Source: JAYQKL01 sp049889415
GTDB lineage: Bacteria; Pseudomonadota; Alphaproteobacteria; RS24
DNA: 64,000 nucleotides
Direction of reading: 5' to 3'
Assembly (NCBI GenBank): GCA_049889415.1
Contig: JBMHDL010000008.1
Span: 27,488-91,487, forward strand
Part shown: positions 33,519 through 42,188 of the stretch, piece by piece
Position numbering within the stretch: the stretch's first letter is position 1
How the letters are laid out: the number at the start of each line of letters is the position of its first letter
Notes under the pieces: generated by a model
Told to the model about the DNA's origin: nothing
Database searches by the model: none
What the model saw: only the letters and a program-made list of their open reading frames with translations
Program-made: the position numbers and the translations under genes

Positions 33519-34298
33519 TCAAACTTTATCCTTCCCCTTACCCGCATGTGCGTTTGCTAGCAAGGCAAACTGGTCAAGATCCATGAACGAAGCGGCCGCA
33601 TTGAGTTGGGTGGCATGAGCGGTGATCGCCTGTTTGCTCATCCTGACCGGCAGAGCGGGCATAGCGAGAACTTTTTCGGCAATCTTTTTGGCTTCAGCAA
33701 GCGTTTCGCCCGGGCGGCAAATCCAATCAACCAGCCCCCAGGCCAATGCCGTTTCGGCCGGCACAGGATCACCCAATATGACAAGTTGTTTGGTACGCGC
33801 AGGGCCGATCAAGGCCGTCAGGCGCGGATTGGTCTGCCAACTCATATTCATTCCCAAAGACACCTCGGGCAGTCGGATATGGCAGTCCTCAGAGGCAGCC
33901 CGCCAGTCACAGGCTACGGCCAAAGCCAACCCACCACCAATACAAAAACCTTCCATCGCACAAATGGTCACCTGTTCCAAAGCTTCCCAGGCAGCGCACA
34001 TATCCGGCCCGACCAAAAGGATCTGTCTTTGCTCTAGCGGGTCAAGATCTGTGATCTGCAGATTGGGGTCTGTAAGATCGGCACCACTTGTGAAGACAGG
34101 GTCTCCACATAAAATGACGCAATGCGTTGATATATCCTGTTTCAGCCAAAGGGCGACATCGCGCAGACCTGTCATGGCATCCAGGGACAGCGGATTCTTG
34201 CAGCCGGCACGGCTTTGCCCCCTGGTCAGCGTCACAACCGCCAGGCCTTGTGCGACCGTTAGGGAAACACATTCAGGTAAAACAGGTAAATCCGTCAT
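33519..34298 (-). CDS. Enoyl-CoA hydratase/isomerase (crotonase) family protein
   Basis: 259-residue crotonase-fold protein. The first oxyanion segment is VFTSGADL and the second EGFCIGGGLALAVACD. One catalytic glutamate position (LPEVSLGMN) is kept, while the other appears to be alanine in GGGLALA, so it may be an isomerase or other crotonase rather than a standard hydratase. The gene starts 20 bases after the AhpD-like gene on the same strand and lies 168 bases upstream of the KstD-like gene. An acyl-CoA catabolic role is likely; substrate unknown. Confidence 0.87.
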   Translation of the reverse strand: MTDLPVLPECVSLTVAQGLAVVTLTRGQSRAGCKNPLSLDAMTGLRDVALWLKQDISTHCVILCGDPVFTSGADLTDPNLQITDLDPLEQRQILLVGPDMCAAWEALEQVTICAMEGFCIGGGLALAVACDWRAASEDCHIRLPEVSLGMNMSWQTNPRLTALIGPARTKQLVILGDPVPAETALAWGLVDWICRPGETLAEAKKIAEKVLAMPALPVRMSKQAITAHATQLNAAASFMDLDQFALLANAHAGKGKDKV

Positions 34299-34318
34299 AT
34301 TTGCAAAAGCCGGACCGC

Positions 34319-34846
34319 TCAGTCGAGTATGACTTCGCAGCCGGCATCAAGGCCCAGCACGTGAGTCATGCGACCAAGCCCCATCCACATTGAAATACAA
34401 TAGGTCAAATCGGTGATCTCAGCCTCTGAAAATTCTGCCTTCATCTCCTGCCAGAAGCCCTCATCAGCTGACAGACCCCGAGGGTCATTCGCCATGGTTT
34501 CGGCATAGCTTATGGCAAGACGTTCCCGGGTCTCAAGCGCCTCATAATCCCCGCGCAGGACAGCCTGATAAAAGGCCTCATCCGGCGCCGCGCCATTTTC
34601 GGCAACACCACCTGTGATGCCCATATTCGCGACATCGCGGGCAGCCCGCCAATTCATGCAGATTTTGCACCCGTTCAGCACAGCCGTGGCTATGCGGGCA
34701 CCCTCAAACACCCGCAAAGGCAGCTGACTGTGGCTGTAAACGGCATAGGCGTAATTGTTCGCGGCCTTGGTGATTTCCGGAATATAATGACTGCCCGGGT
34801 CAATTCCTTGATTAACCTGCTCTTCCGGCATTGAAATTCTACTCAT
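34319..34846 (-). CDS. Carboxymuconolactone decarboxylase / AhpD-like protein
   Basis: 175-residue helical protein of the CMD/AhpD superfamily. The redox pair Cys60-x2-Cys63 in GCKICMNWR is the AhpD-type CxxC, pointing to peroxidase or disulfide-reductase chemistry rather than lactone decarboxylation. GGGAGGA just before the ATG at 34846 decides the start over a longer frame. It heads a short minus-strand series with the crotonase and KstD-like genes. CMD-family proteins are commonly found in catabolic clusters with unclear roles. Confidence 0.85.
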   Translation of the reverse strand: MSRISMPEEQVNQGIDPGSHYIPEITKAANNYAYAVYSHSQLPLRVFEGARIATAVLNGCKICMNWRAARDVANMGITGGVAENGAAPDEAFYQAVLRGDYEALETRERLAISYAETMANDPRGLSADEGFWQEMKAEFSEAEITDLTYCISMWMGLGRMTHVLGLDAGCEVILD

Positions 34847-34942
34847 TTGGTCCTCCCAGAAATAGATATGCCCCAGTAAACCAAATTGCCGCTTCTGGCT
34901 CAATACCGAAAGCGGGTTTTGACCCATGACTTCAGACAGGTC

Positions 34943-36784
34943 TCATTTTGGACGGTAAACAAGACTCTGGTCGCCAAGATTTGGGTTTTCAAATGTAGCA
35001 ACGACCTCATAGTCATCAGGAAAGTTAAGCCCATTAAGGTCAAGAATTTCAATAAGAAGACTAACTGACCTTGTCATATCCTCTGAAATCAAAATCCAAC
35101 TGGAAGCTATTTCATCAGGCGAAGCAGTGACGAGGATTTCATCGGCAAATTCATTTTCACCTGGATAAGAACCTACCAGCCATGCCACTTTCAAAGGTTT
35201 AAGTCCCAAATGTAAAGCTACACCAGGCAAACGCCCTGTCCAATCAATCATTCCGATGCTGGTGTCGGAAAGCGCTGTTGTTTGCCTGAGATCGGATATG
35301 GACGCATATACAGAGTATAACTTTTCGCTTGTCAGCATTTTTTCTGAATTGATACCAAACTCAGTTTCAATCAATTCATTATTCAAGGAACCATGAAACC
35401 TGTAGGGCGTATTCCTAAAATTTTCAATTTGAACATATAACAAAATACTGGCAGCTAAAAATAATACAGCACAAAGAGCTTGACCGATCAAAATTGAAAC
35501 AGTGTGATCTTCCCTCTCAAAACCGAACCACGCCAAATCAAAATATGGCAGGGCAGAAATCAAGAAAAATCCTGCATAGGCAGGAAGAAAAAATGCATAG
35601 TCATTATTTGTTCCAACCATCAGGAAATATGGAAGGAATAACAAAGGTAGATATTTAAGCCTGGATAGCTGCCTGTGTGTGTTCAAATCATTTAGCGCAA
35701 GCAGAATAACCCCAAACAAAAGAATGCGCGCAAAAGCCTCCGACACCAATTGCGGTGTGGAGTTATTGATGATTTGCACCCCTTGATACCCGGACATAAA
35801 TATCAGGGCAAGTAACAGCAGAAGTCCCGCACATTTAAAACGGTCTTTTGGATCCCAATAAAATACAATCACCGCAGGCACGACAAAAGCTAAACTGACA
35901 GCAAGTGCCGCGTGGTCAATATGCGCGAACCGCTTAAAGAGTAATTCAAAAAAAACATCCGATTTATTATGAAGATCGAAAAAACTCGTATCATGGGAGC
36001 CGAGTAACTGAAAAAGCTCAGCACTATTTAAAAGTTGACTGACGATTTGAAAAACACCCCCAAATCCTTGGGCATAGATAACCCACAGGCAAAGACACAA
36101 TCCAGCGGCACCAGAAACAACCACCAGGCCGAGTGTTTTTCCAATACGAAAAGGATCCTGATTTAGGCTGATAAGAAAGTAGATAATGGCCAACAATCCA
36201 ATCAGAGGGGCAGCAGTGATTTTTGTTAATGTTAAGACTGGCACCAATCCGCCGAGCAGAAAACTTCGAAAAATGATGTCATGCTTTCCAGAGAGTTTTT
36301 TAAAAGACCTTATAGCGACGCCCATGACAACACAACTGACTGAGCCAACCAGTGAGTTATAGGATGGGTCCAATATTCCAATACCGAAATAAGTTAAAAA
36401 GAGGCACCCGATCAGACCTGTTGTTATGATCATCGGGAACCTGAGCTTGTCCGTGTTCGGGGCGAGACGAAAAGCAAAAAAACAGGGGGCGCAGACAACA
36501 ATGAGAATATGAAGTACGCGATTGAAAACAATTCCATTTTCCCCAAAGAAGGACTGCCAAACCTTTCCGTAGGTATGAATTTGAACGGGGAACAAATGAG
36601 CAAATTGCGTTTGAAAAACATAATAAGCCGCATCCGTTAACTCTGGTGTTATGCGAATAAAAGACAGCAATGATAAAAAAGCATAAAAACTTGAAGCCAC
36701 CAAAGCCACCAAGGCCAAACCAATCAGACCAAGGCTTACTTGGCCTGGGCTCATCAGAAGTTTAGGCGGGTTAATCTTGATCAA
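34943..36784 (-). CDS. Large polytopic membrane protein, GtrC/GT-C-like
   Basis: 613-residue protein with about a dozen predicted membrane helices and a soluble C-terminal domain of about 150 residues, the general shape of GT-C lipid-linked-sugar transferases and of the variable GtrC serotype-converting enzymes. No sequence signature of a named family is recognised. It is last in the operon, overlapping the GtrB-like gene by 14 bases. The proposed start is a TTG at 36784 with AAGAGAT upstream; an ATG at 36754 is the alternative and lacks a ribosome site. Predicted role: transfer of a polyprenyl-linked sugar to a surface polymer in the periplasm; this rests on context. Confidence 0.6.
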   Translation of the reverse strand: MIKINPPKLLMSPGQVSLGLIGLALVALVASSFYAFLSLLSFIRITPELTDAAYYVFQTQFAHLFPVQIHTYGKVWQSFFGENGIVFNRVLHILIVVCAPCFFAFRLAPNTDKLRFPMIITTGLIGCLFLTYFGIGILDPSYNSLVGSVSCVVMGVAIRSFKKLSGKHDIIFRSFLLGGLVPVLTLTKITAAPLIGLLAIIYFLISLNQDPFRIGKTLGLVVVSGAAGLCLCLWVIYAQGFGGVFQIVSQLLNSAELFQLLGSHDTSFFDLHNKSDVFFELLFKRFAHIDHAALAVSLAFVVPAVIVFYWDPKDRFKCAGLLLLLALIFMSGYQGVQIINNSTPQLVSEAFARILLFGVILLALNDLNTHRQLSRLKYLPLLFLPYFLMVGTNNDYAFFLPAYAGFFLISALPYFDLAWFGFEREDHTVSILIGQALCAVLFLAASILLYVQIENFRNTPYRFHGSLNNELIETEFGINSEKMLTSEKLYSVYASISDLRQTTALSDTSIGMIDWTGRLPGVALHLGLKPLKVAWLVGSYPGENEFADEILVTASPDEIASSWILISEDMTRSVSLLIEILDLNGLNFPDDYEVVATFENPNLGDQSLVYRPK

Positions 36785-37727
36785 AATTGATAATCTCTTT
36801 TTCGTACACGACTTTTCCGCCTCTTACATCACGGTGTATTTGGCTTATATATTCGCCTAAAACTCCAAAGAAGATTAGCTGTACGCCAAACAGAAACATG
36901 ACACTCATGATCAGAGTGAAAATTCCTTCGGGCGGGGATGCCAACCCAAAGATTGCAATAAAAGCAACATAAACTCCATAGGCCAAACATAAAACGGCAA
37001 TCAAAAACCCCATCCAAATGCTCATTCTCAGCGGCTTTGAGTTGAACGAAAAAAAGCCTGTCATAGCCTGATCTACAAGATTGAACACTGACAATCGTGA
37101 TTTCCCATGAGCGCGTTTATCCCAATGATAGGGAAGGATGACCCGCTTATATCCGACAGACGCGATCATGGTCCGAAGAAAAGGATATTGGCTTTCATAC
37201 CCCAAAACAGCATCAACAACCTTGCGATCAAGCAACTGGAATTCACCTACCCCGTGAGGGACATCAAAATCTGACATCCAGTTGAGAAGTCTGTAGAAAA
37301 TGTTTCGTGCAAAACGAAGGGGAAGTGGTTCTGCCCGTGTCTCCCTTTTCCCGGCCACAATTTCATACCCACTCTCCCAAAGTTTAATCATTTCAGGAAT
37401 GAGCGTAGGCGGATCTTGCAGGTCGGCAGGCAGAAAGGGCAGCACAGCCCCACCTGAAGCACGGCGCAATCCGTTAAACATGGAACGAAAGGGGCCATAA
37501 TTTCTGGAATTGACGATTACTTTGATACGACTGTTTTTTTGGGCATGAGATTTTAAAATTTTGACTGTTTTATCGTCTGAAGCATTATCACAAAAGATAT
37601 GCTCATATTCATATTCAGGCAGATGTTTTTCAAAGACTTCCTGAACCGCTGACAGGCAATTTTCAATGCTTTTTTCTTCATTGAAACATGGAGTAATGAT
37701 TGAAATTATGGGCTTTTTTGATGTCAT
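36771..37727 (-). CDS. Polyprenyl-phosphate glycosyltransferase, GtrB-like (GT2)
   Basis: 318-residue GT2 enzyme with an N-terminal GT-A domain and two C-terminal membrane helices (residues ~230-300), the GtrB/DPM1/ArnC layout. ITPCFNEEKSIENCL starts the fold, FCDNASDDKT is the nucleotide-binding acidic region and LPADLQDPP carries the metal-binding DxD. Such enzymes move a sugar from a nucleotide donor to undecaprenyl phosphate on the inner face. It overlaps the GtrA-like gene by four bases and the large membrane protein by 14, completing a GtrA-GtrB-GtrC-like order. Confidence 0.9.
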   Translation of the reverse strand: MTSKKPIISIITPCFNEEKSIENCLSAVQEVFEKHLPEYEYEHIFCDNASDDKTVKILKSHAQKNSRIKVIVNSRNYGPFRSMFNGLRRASGGAVLPFLPADLQDPPTLIPEMIKLWESGYEIVAGKRETRAEPLPLRFARNIFYRLLNWMSDFDVPHGVGEFQLLDRKVVDAVLGYESQYPFLRTMIASVGYKRVILPYHWDKRAHGKSRLSVFNLVDQAMTGFFSFNSKPLRMSIWMGFLIAVLCLAYGVYVAFIAIFGLASPPEGIFTLIMSVMFLFGVQLIFFGVLGEYISQIHRDVRGGKVVYEKEIINFDQD

Positions 37728-38131
37728 GGCTTCGCGAAAATAAGTTTAAAACCTGCAAAAGAGATAAGTGCCATTGGCAAAACTAAAACTGCCTGAGCCA
37801 GTAATTCGTGGACCCCGGAAGTCACGAAGCATTCGAGTAAACCCAAGTTGATGGCAAAAACGGTAATATAGATAAAAATAAAAGGCAACACGGCCTTCAT
37901 TCTGAGATTTGCAAACACACCATGACCAATAGAGAAAAAATTAAACGTCATCCCGAGCACATAAGTAGCGACCAATGACATATCTTTTGAAAAGCCACCC
38001 CCGACCAGGCATATGACAAATACGCAATATCCAAACACAGTGTTAATACCGCCTATGAGCAGGAACCTGTAAAACTGAGTGCGCGTTTCACTGCTGTTAA
38101 ACCTTCGGAATTGCATCCTGCCACCGCTCAT
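37724..38131 (-). CDS. GtrA-family membrane protein
   Basis: 135-residue protein with four predicted helices (RFLLIGGINTVFGYCVFVI at the first), the GtrA/DPMS-associated fold thought to help flip polyprenyl-linked sugars. AAGGGA before the ATG at 38131 supports this start; a second ATG at 38116 gives a slightly shorter protein. Its 5' end overlaps the oxidoreductase gene by about 35 bases and its stop overlaps the GtrB-like start (ATGA), so the chain is translationally coupled. Confidence 0.85.
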   Translation of the reverse strand: MSGGRMQFRRFNSSETRTQFYRFLLIGGINTVFGYCVFVICLVGGGFSKDMSLVATYVLGMTFNFFSIGHGVFANLRMKAVLPFIFIYITVFAINLGLLECFVTSGVHELLAQAVLVLPMALISFAGFKLIFAKP

Positions 38132-38954
38132 GTATCCCTTGATGAAAAGCAAGGGTTTTGTTCGTTCCCTGTCCGGTCAACAGGTCTTGGTAAAATTTCT
38201 GTAATGCGGTTGCACGGGGATCACGAAGACCTTTTCTTGGCATATCTCCGAAAGGTCCAGCCTGAGATAGCTTAACCTTGCCATTCTCCAAAATTTCAAA
38301 ATTGGCAATTTCGTCAAGTTGAAAATTCACACAAAGTTCCGCGCTTTCAAAAGTCCATCCTGCCTTTTCATTTTTCCTCAAGCGATACGTCAAGCCAAGA
38401 GCTTGAAAAACTGCAAGAATATGTATCATGTAAAAAGCTAATGCCCCACCCCCCTGATGAGCATTGGATTTCCATGTCGCCTGCGTGGAGAAGATTTGAT
38501 GCGACCAGTTCAGAACCATTTTTTTGTTCGATGAAATCCCTTCCTTGAGATCAGCAAACCAATCTTCATAAAGAAAGAGATAAGGAACACCCCAGTTTAG
38601 CCCTGAGGCATTAAGCTTTTCTGCCAAACGCATCGCTGTATCCGGTGTCACATGTATTGGTTTTTCAACAACCAGAGATCCAGAAAAGTTTGTTTCAAAT
38701 AACTTTTCAGCAAGTCCCGCATTTTCCGCCGGACGCCTTGCACAACACACCAAATCCATTCCAGACATAGAAGACGTTGCATCATCAATAAAATGAAATT
38801 TATCCCAAAGTTCCGCCATCTCCTCTCTTTCCAAAACGTCGGGGCGGTAATCGGCTGGAAAAAAAACTTCAAAGCCCAAATCCACCATAGCAACGGCGTG
38901 CCCGTAGAGACCAAATCCGCGGCCAAATATCATAGCTTTTTTTACTCTATCCAT
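38097..38954 (-). CDS. Gfo/Idh/MocA-like NAD(P)-dependent oxidoreductase
   Basis: 285-residue Rossmann protein. The N-terminal MIFGRGFGLYGHAVA is the dinucleotide loop and VVEKPIHV holds the lysine characteristic of Gfo/Idh/MocA sugar oxidoreductases. It is a little shorter than the usual ~330 residues. In this cluster it is well placed to reduce the 4-keto group of the CDP-sugar after C-methylation, which is an inference from context. It overlaps the methyltransferase gene by 13 bases upstream and the GtrA gene downstream. Confidence 0.75.
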   Translation of the reverse strand: MDRVKKAMIFGRGFGLYGHAVAMVDLGFEVFFPADYRPDVLEREEMAELWDKFHFIDDATSSMSGMDLVCCARRPAENAGLAEKLFETNFSGSLVVEKPIHVTPDTAMRLAEKLNASGLNWGVPYLFLYEDWFADLKEGISSNKKMVLNWSHQIFSTQATWKSNAHQGGGALAFYMIHILAVFQALGLTYRLRKNEKAGWTFESAELCVNFQLDEIANFEILENGKVKLSQAGPFGDMPRKGLRDPRATALQKFYQDLLTGQGTNKTLAFHQGIHERWQDAIPKV

Positions 38955-40135
38955 GCTTTGACAAGTTCGCCCTGATAGCCTCTTCCTCTCATATAATTCT
39001 CTATTTCTGCATGAATATGCCAGGCAAAATTAATCATGACGGGACTGTCCATCCGAAATTCGAAAAACTCATTTTCATCACGTATTTCAATTCTTGTTCC
39101 CGGTACATAATGACCGATTTTCGGGGATTTGGACTGCTCGTAGGTGCAATCAACAATGTCGCGGGTGATCCCAAAAAGATGGATGTTAACAGCCGCTCGT
39201 CCTGGAAAGGCCTTACCAGGAAGCGGCCCATATTTTGCGGCCAATGACCTCAGTTTCTCCTGAACCCGGGAGCAGGCTTTTTTCATTTCAGGTTGAAAAT
39301 TTACCAATGCCTCAAACATGGGTTTTTCATCAGTCAGCCAATCACGAAGTCCTTTTTTATTGCCGATTATCACTCTGATGTTTCCGTTATAGCGCTTTGG
39401 AAAAACAACCGCTTCTACGTACCGGCTCAGTTTTTCAGCGATAATTTGAAATGCTTTCGCCGAATAGGTTCTGGGATGCTCATGATAAAATGTGTCAAAT
39501 TGACGATGTTCCGAAACCGCACCCATATAATGGTTTTCGATAACAAGCTTGGTATCATCACCAAGAAGTTTTCCAAGATTATCCAGCAACTCAGGCAAGT
39601 TTTCTATATGGGCAAACACATTTGTAAATGTGATGATGTCGGGTTTTGGATGGTTTGCAAGATAGGTTTCCACTGCACTGGCATCAAAATACCCTTTGTA
39701 GATCCAATCTGTTTTTGCATCAGCATCCAAAGCTGCATGAGTTGGTTCGATCCCGTGCGTGACGGCACCTCTTTGTTTAAAAAAACTGAGCAGGCTGCCA
39801 TCATTGCATCCAATATCCAATACAGTTTTATCGGTCAACCCATCGAGATATGTCTCCACTTGTCCAACGAGTTCTGCCATCCCATTGAGCACATCTTTGG
39901 TCAGAGCTGCCCGATAGTGATAACTTTCCGGAAAGAGGATTTCTTTCTTAACATGGTAAGATTGAACAAAACTATAACATGTCTCACATCCTAAAATTTT
40001 CAGGGGGTAGGTTTTGTTTGTCTCACGTGACCCTATTGGTATCAAATCATCGCAAAGAGCCTGATGACCCATATCAAAAGCCTCAATTAAGGTCGTTGAC
40101 CCGCATATCTCGCAACTTTGAGCCCCTTTACCCAT
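38942..40135 (-). CDS. NDP-sugar C-methyltransferase (TylCIII/NovU-like)
   Basis: 397-residue three-part methyltransferase. An N-terminal zinc-binding module has CEIC near residue 10 and CETCY near residue 50; the SAM loop VLDIGCNDGSLLSFF is central; and the C-terminal C-methyltransferase domain includes YHEHPRTYS, close to the active-site loop of sugar 3-C-methyltransferases. The family methylates a carbon next to the keto group of 4-keto-deoxysugar nucleotides, giving branched sugars. GGAG before the ATG at 40135 decides the start; an ATG at 40147 lacks one. It overlaps rfbG by eight bases. Confidence 0.9.
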   Translation of the reverse strand: MGKGAQSCEICGSTTLIEAFDMGHQALCDDLIPIGSRETNKTYPLKILGCETCYSFVQSYHVKKEILFPESYHYRAALTKDVLNGMAELVGQVETYLDGLTDKTVLDIGCNDGSLLSFFKQRGAVTHGIEPTHAALDADAKTDWIYKGYFDASAVETYLANHPKPDIITFTNVFAHIENLPELLDNLGKLLGDDTKLVIENHYMGAVSEHRQFDTFYHEHPRTYSAKAFQIIAEKLSRYVEAVVFPKRYNGNIRVIIGNKKGLRDWLTDEKPMFEALVNFQPEMKKACSRVQEKLRSLAAKYGPLPGKAFPGRAAVNIHLFGITRDIVDCTYEQSKSPKIGHYVPGTRIEIRDENEFFEFRMDSPVMINFAWHIHAEIENYMRGRGYQGELVKAWIE

Positions 40136-41219
40136 TTCGAGCTCCATCCAAATAACCGCGCAGATGTTGTAAGGATAATTTTTTCAAGCAACCACCCCTC
40201 AAAGCTTCTCGATACCAATTAACGGTTTCCTCAACGCTTTGTTCAAAACTCAATACAGGGCGCCATGATAGATGACTGACAAGCTTTGAAATATTTAGTC
40301 TTAAAACTTTAGCCTCCTGAAAATCACTTTCTGCAGCATAATTGACTTCCCCGGGCCATTTCTTTCTGGCTTCTTCAACCAATGATTTAACACTGTGACT
40401 TTCCCCTTCAGGGGGGCCAATATTCCAGGCACTTGCCGTTTCTATCCTGCCATCTGACCCGCCTTCGGCCAGGAGAAGATAAGCGTTTAAAACGTCGAGA
40501 ACATATTGCCATGGCCTGACACTTTCAGGCTGGCGAATATTCAGGGTTCGGCCTTCATAAAAGGCTCTGGCGAGATCAGGCAGAATACGGTTTTCTGACC
40601 AGTCCCCGCCGCCGATGACATTGCCGGCGCGCAGGGATAGAAGTGTACAGTTTCTTTCGCTCATGATTTTGTCAAAGGACTTGCTCCAGCTTGACAGCAA
40701 AATCTCAGTGGCTGCTTTACTGGCAGAGTATGGATCGTGACCACCAATCATGTCAGTTTCAACAAAACGAATGTTTGCTTCCAGATTCAGGTAAACCTTG
40801 TCAGTTGTCGCCACCAGGATTGTGCAGTTTTGCAAATCTGCTTCATGAACGGCTTGAAGCAGGTTTGCGGTGCCTTGAACATTAGTGTTCCATGTTTTGA
40901 GGGGGTCCTCATAGCCTTTTGAGACAAGAGATTGAGCAGCGAAATGAAAGATTACGCTGGGATTACAGGCTTTCAGAGCATGCAATAGGGAATTGTAGTC
41001 AAGAATATCACTTTCAATGTGAGATATTTCTTTGGCTATTTCTGTATTTTCAAAAAAGGTGTTGTCAGCCGTAACGGGCAAAGACAAACCTGTCAGTTCA
41101 GCCCCTAACTCGGCTAACCACAGGCTTAACCAGGTGCCTTTGAAACCTGTATGACCCGTTAGGAAAACCTTTCGGTCACACCAGAAGTGACTATTGGGTA
41201 TGCTTACCATTTTTTCCAT
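40128..41219 (-). CDS. rfbG: CDP-glucose 4,6-dehydratase
   Basis: 363-residue short-chain-type dehydratase converting CDP-glucose to CDP-4-keto-6-deoxyglucose. TGHTGFKGTWLSLWL is the RfbG-type NAD loop, TTDKVY contains the catalytic threonine/aspartate/lysine region, and GGHDPYSASKAA holds the YxxxK pair. It overlaps rfbF upstream by 16 bases. The 3-dehydrase RfbH, needed for 3,6-dideoxyhexoses, is missing, so the product probably goes to the C-methyltransferase next door instead. Confidence 0.95.
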   Translation of the reverse strand: MEKMVSIPNSHFWCDRKVFLTGHTGFKGTWLSLWLAELGAELTGLSLPVTADNTFFENTEIAKEISHIESDILDYNSLLHALKACNPSVIFHFAAQSLVSKGYEDPLKTWNTNVQGTANLLQAVHEADLQNCTILVATTDKVYLNLEANIRFVETDMIGGHDPYSASKAATEILLSSWSKSFDKIMSERNCTLLSLRAGNVIGGGDWSENRILPDLARAFYEGRTLNIRQPESVRPWQYVLDVLNAYLLLAEGGSDGRIETASAWNIGPPEGESHSVKSLVEEARKKWPGEVNYAAESDFQEAKVLRLNISKLVSHLSWRPVLSFEQSVEETVNWYREALRGGCLKKLSLQHLRGYLDGARNG

Positions 41220-41968
41220 GGTGCATTACCGGAACTCCAGAGGCTTTCCAAATGCTGCTTGTCACGAACATTATCCATCGCAGCCCAAAAACCTGCATGA
41301 TGGTAACAAAAAAGCTGCCCATCAGATGCCATGTTTTCTAAGGGCCCGCGCTCTAAAATGGTCTCATTGCCATCAATGTAATCCAACACACCTTTATCGC
41401 AGACAAAAAAGCCTCCATTTATGAAGTTTTCCTCTGAACTCGGTTTTTCCCGGAAACTGGTGACCTGCGAACCTGAGATTGTCAGGGCACCATAGCGGGC
41501 TTGCGGTTGCACTGCGGTCAGCGTAACCAGACCTTCATTCTGGGCATGGAAGGCGATTTTAGCGCTTATGTCTATATCAGCTACAGCGTCTCCATAAGTG
41601 AGACAGAATTGATCCTCAAGAAAATTTGCTGCCCTTTTAAGCCTCCCTCCAGTCATTGTGTCTTCACCCGTATCCAAAATTGTTATTTTCCAAGGGTCGG
41701 TTATCTTGCTGTGGATCTCAACAGAGTTTGCTGACAGGTCTACCGTGATGTCATTTTGATTGTAGATATATTGCGTAAAATAATTTTTTATGTATTCCGA
41801 CTTATAACCACTCAGAATCACAAAATCATGAATGCCGTGCAGGCTGTAGATTTTCAAAATATGCCAGAGAATTGGCTTGCCGCCAATTTCAACCATTGGC
41901 TTGGGGCGGTACATGGTTTCTTCACTTATTCTGGTACCGTATCCACCGGCAAAAATAACGGCCTGCAT
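41204..41968 (-). CDS. rfbF: Glucose-1-phosphate cytidylyltransferase
   Basis: 254-residue nucleotidyltransferase making CDP-glucose from CTP and glucose-1-phosphate. AVIFAGGYGTRISEET is the signature loop, RPKPMVEIGGKPILWH the pyrophosphorylase lysine region, and CLTYGDAVADIDI the metal aspartate segment; all match RfbF. The ATG at 41968 has a G-rich stretch upstream. It is first in the seven-gene minus-strand operon; the A+T-rich 220 bases upstream (41969-42188) hold no gene and should carry the promoter, though no clear boxes were found. Confidence 0.95.
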   Translation of the reverse strand: MQAVIFAGGYGTRISEETMYRPKPMVEIGGKPILWHILKIYSLHGIHDFVILSGYKSEYIKNYFTQYIYNQNDITVDLSANSVEIHSKITDPWKITILDTGEDTMTGGRLKRAANFLEDQFCLTYGDAVADIDISAKIAFHAQNEGLVTLTAVQPQARYGALTISGSQVTSFREKPSSEENFINGGFFVCDKGVLDYIDGNETILERGPLENMASDGQLFCYHHAGFWAAMDNVRDKQHLESLWSSGNAPWKKW

Positions 41969-42188
41969 AAAAACCCCCAAACACAAACAAATAAAATCTA
42001 TAAATTACATAGGGTTAACAAAATAAACTTGACAGCCATATGCTACCATTAAGAAATGAAAAGGCAAGTTTCTCGTCTTTACAACTTTCTGCAAGAAAGC
42101 AACAGGTCATCTACAATTCTAATCTATAGATATTTAAGAAAAATGAGCAGATAACGGTTCTGACAATAGTGACCATGATGCACAATGA

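Noticed and set aside
42029..42055. TTGACA followed by an AT-rich stretch, resembling a plus-strand promoter
   Set aside because: No plus-strand gene follows within 1.6 kb; both flanking genes are on the minus strand.
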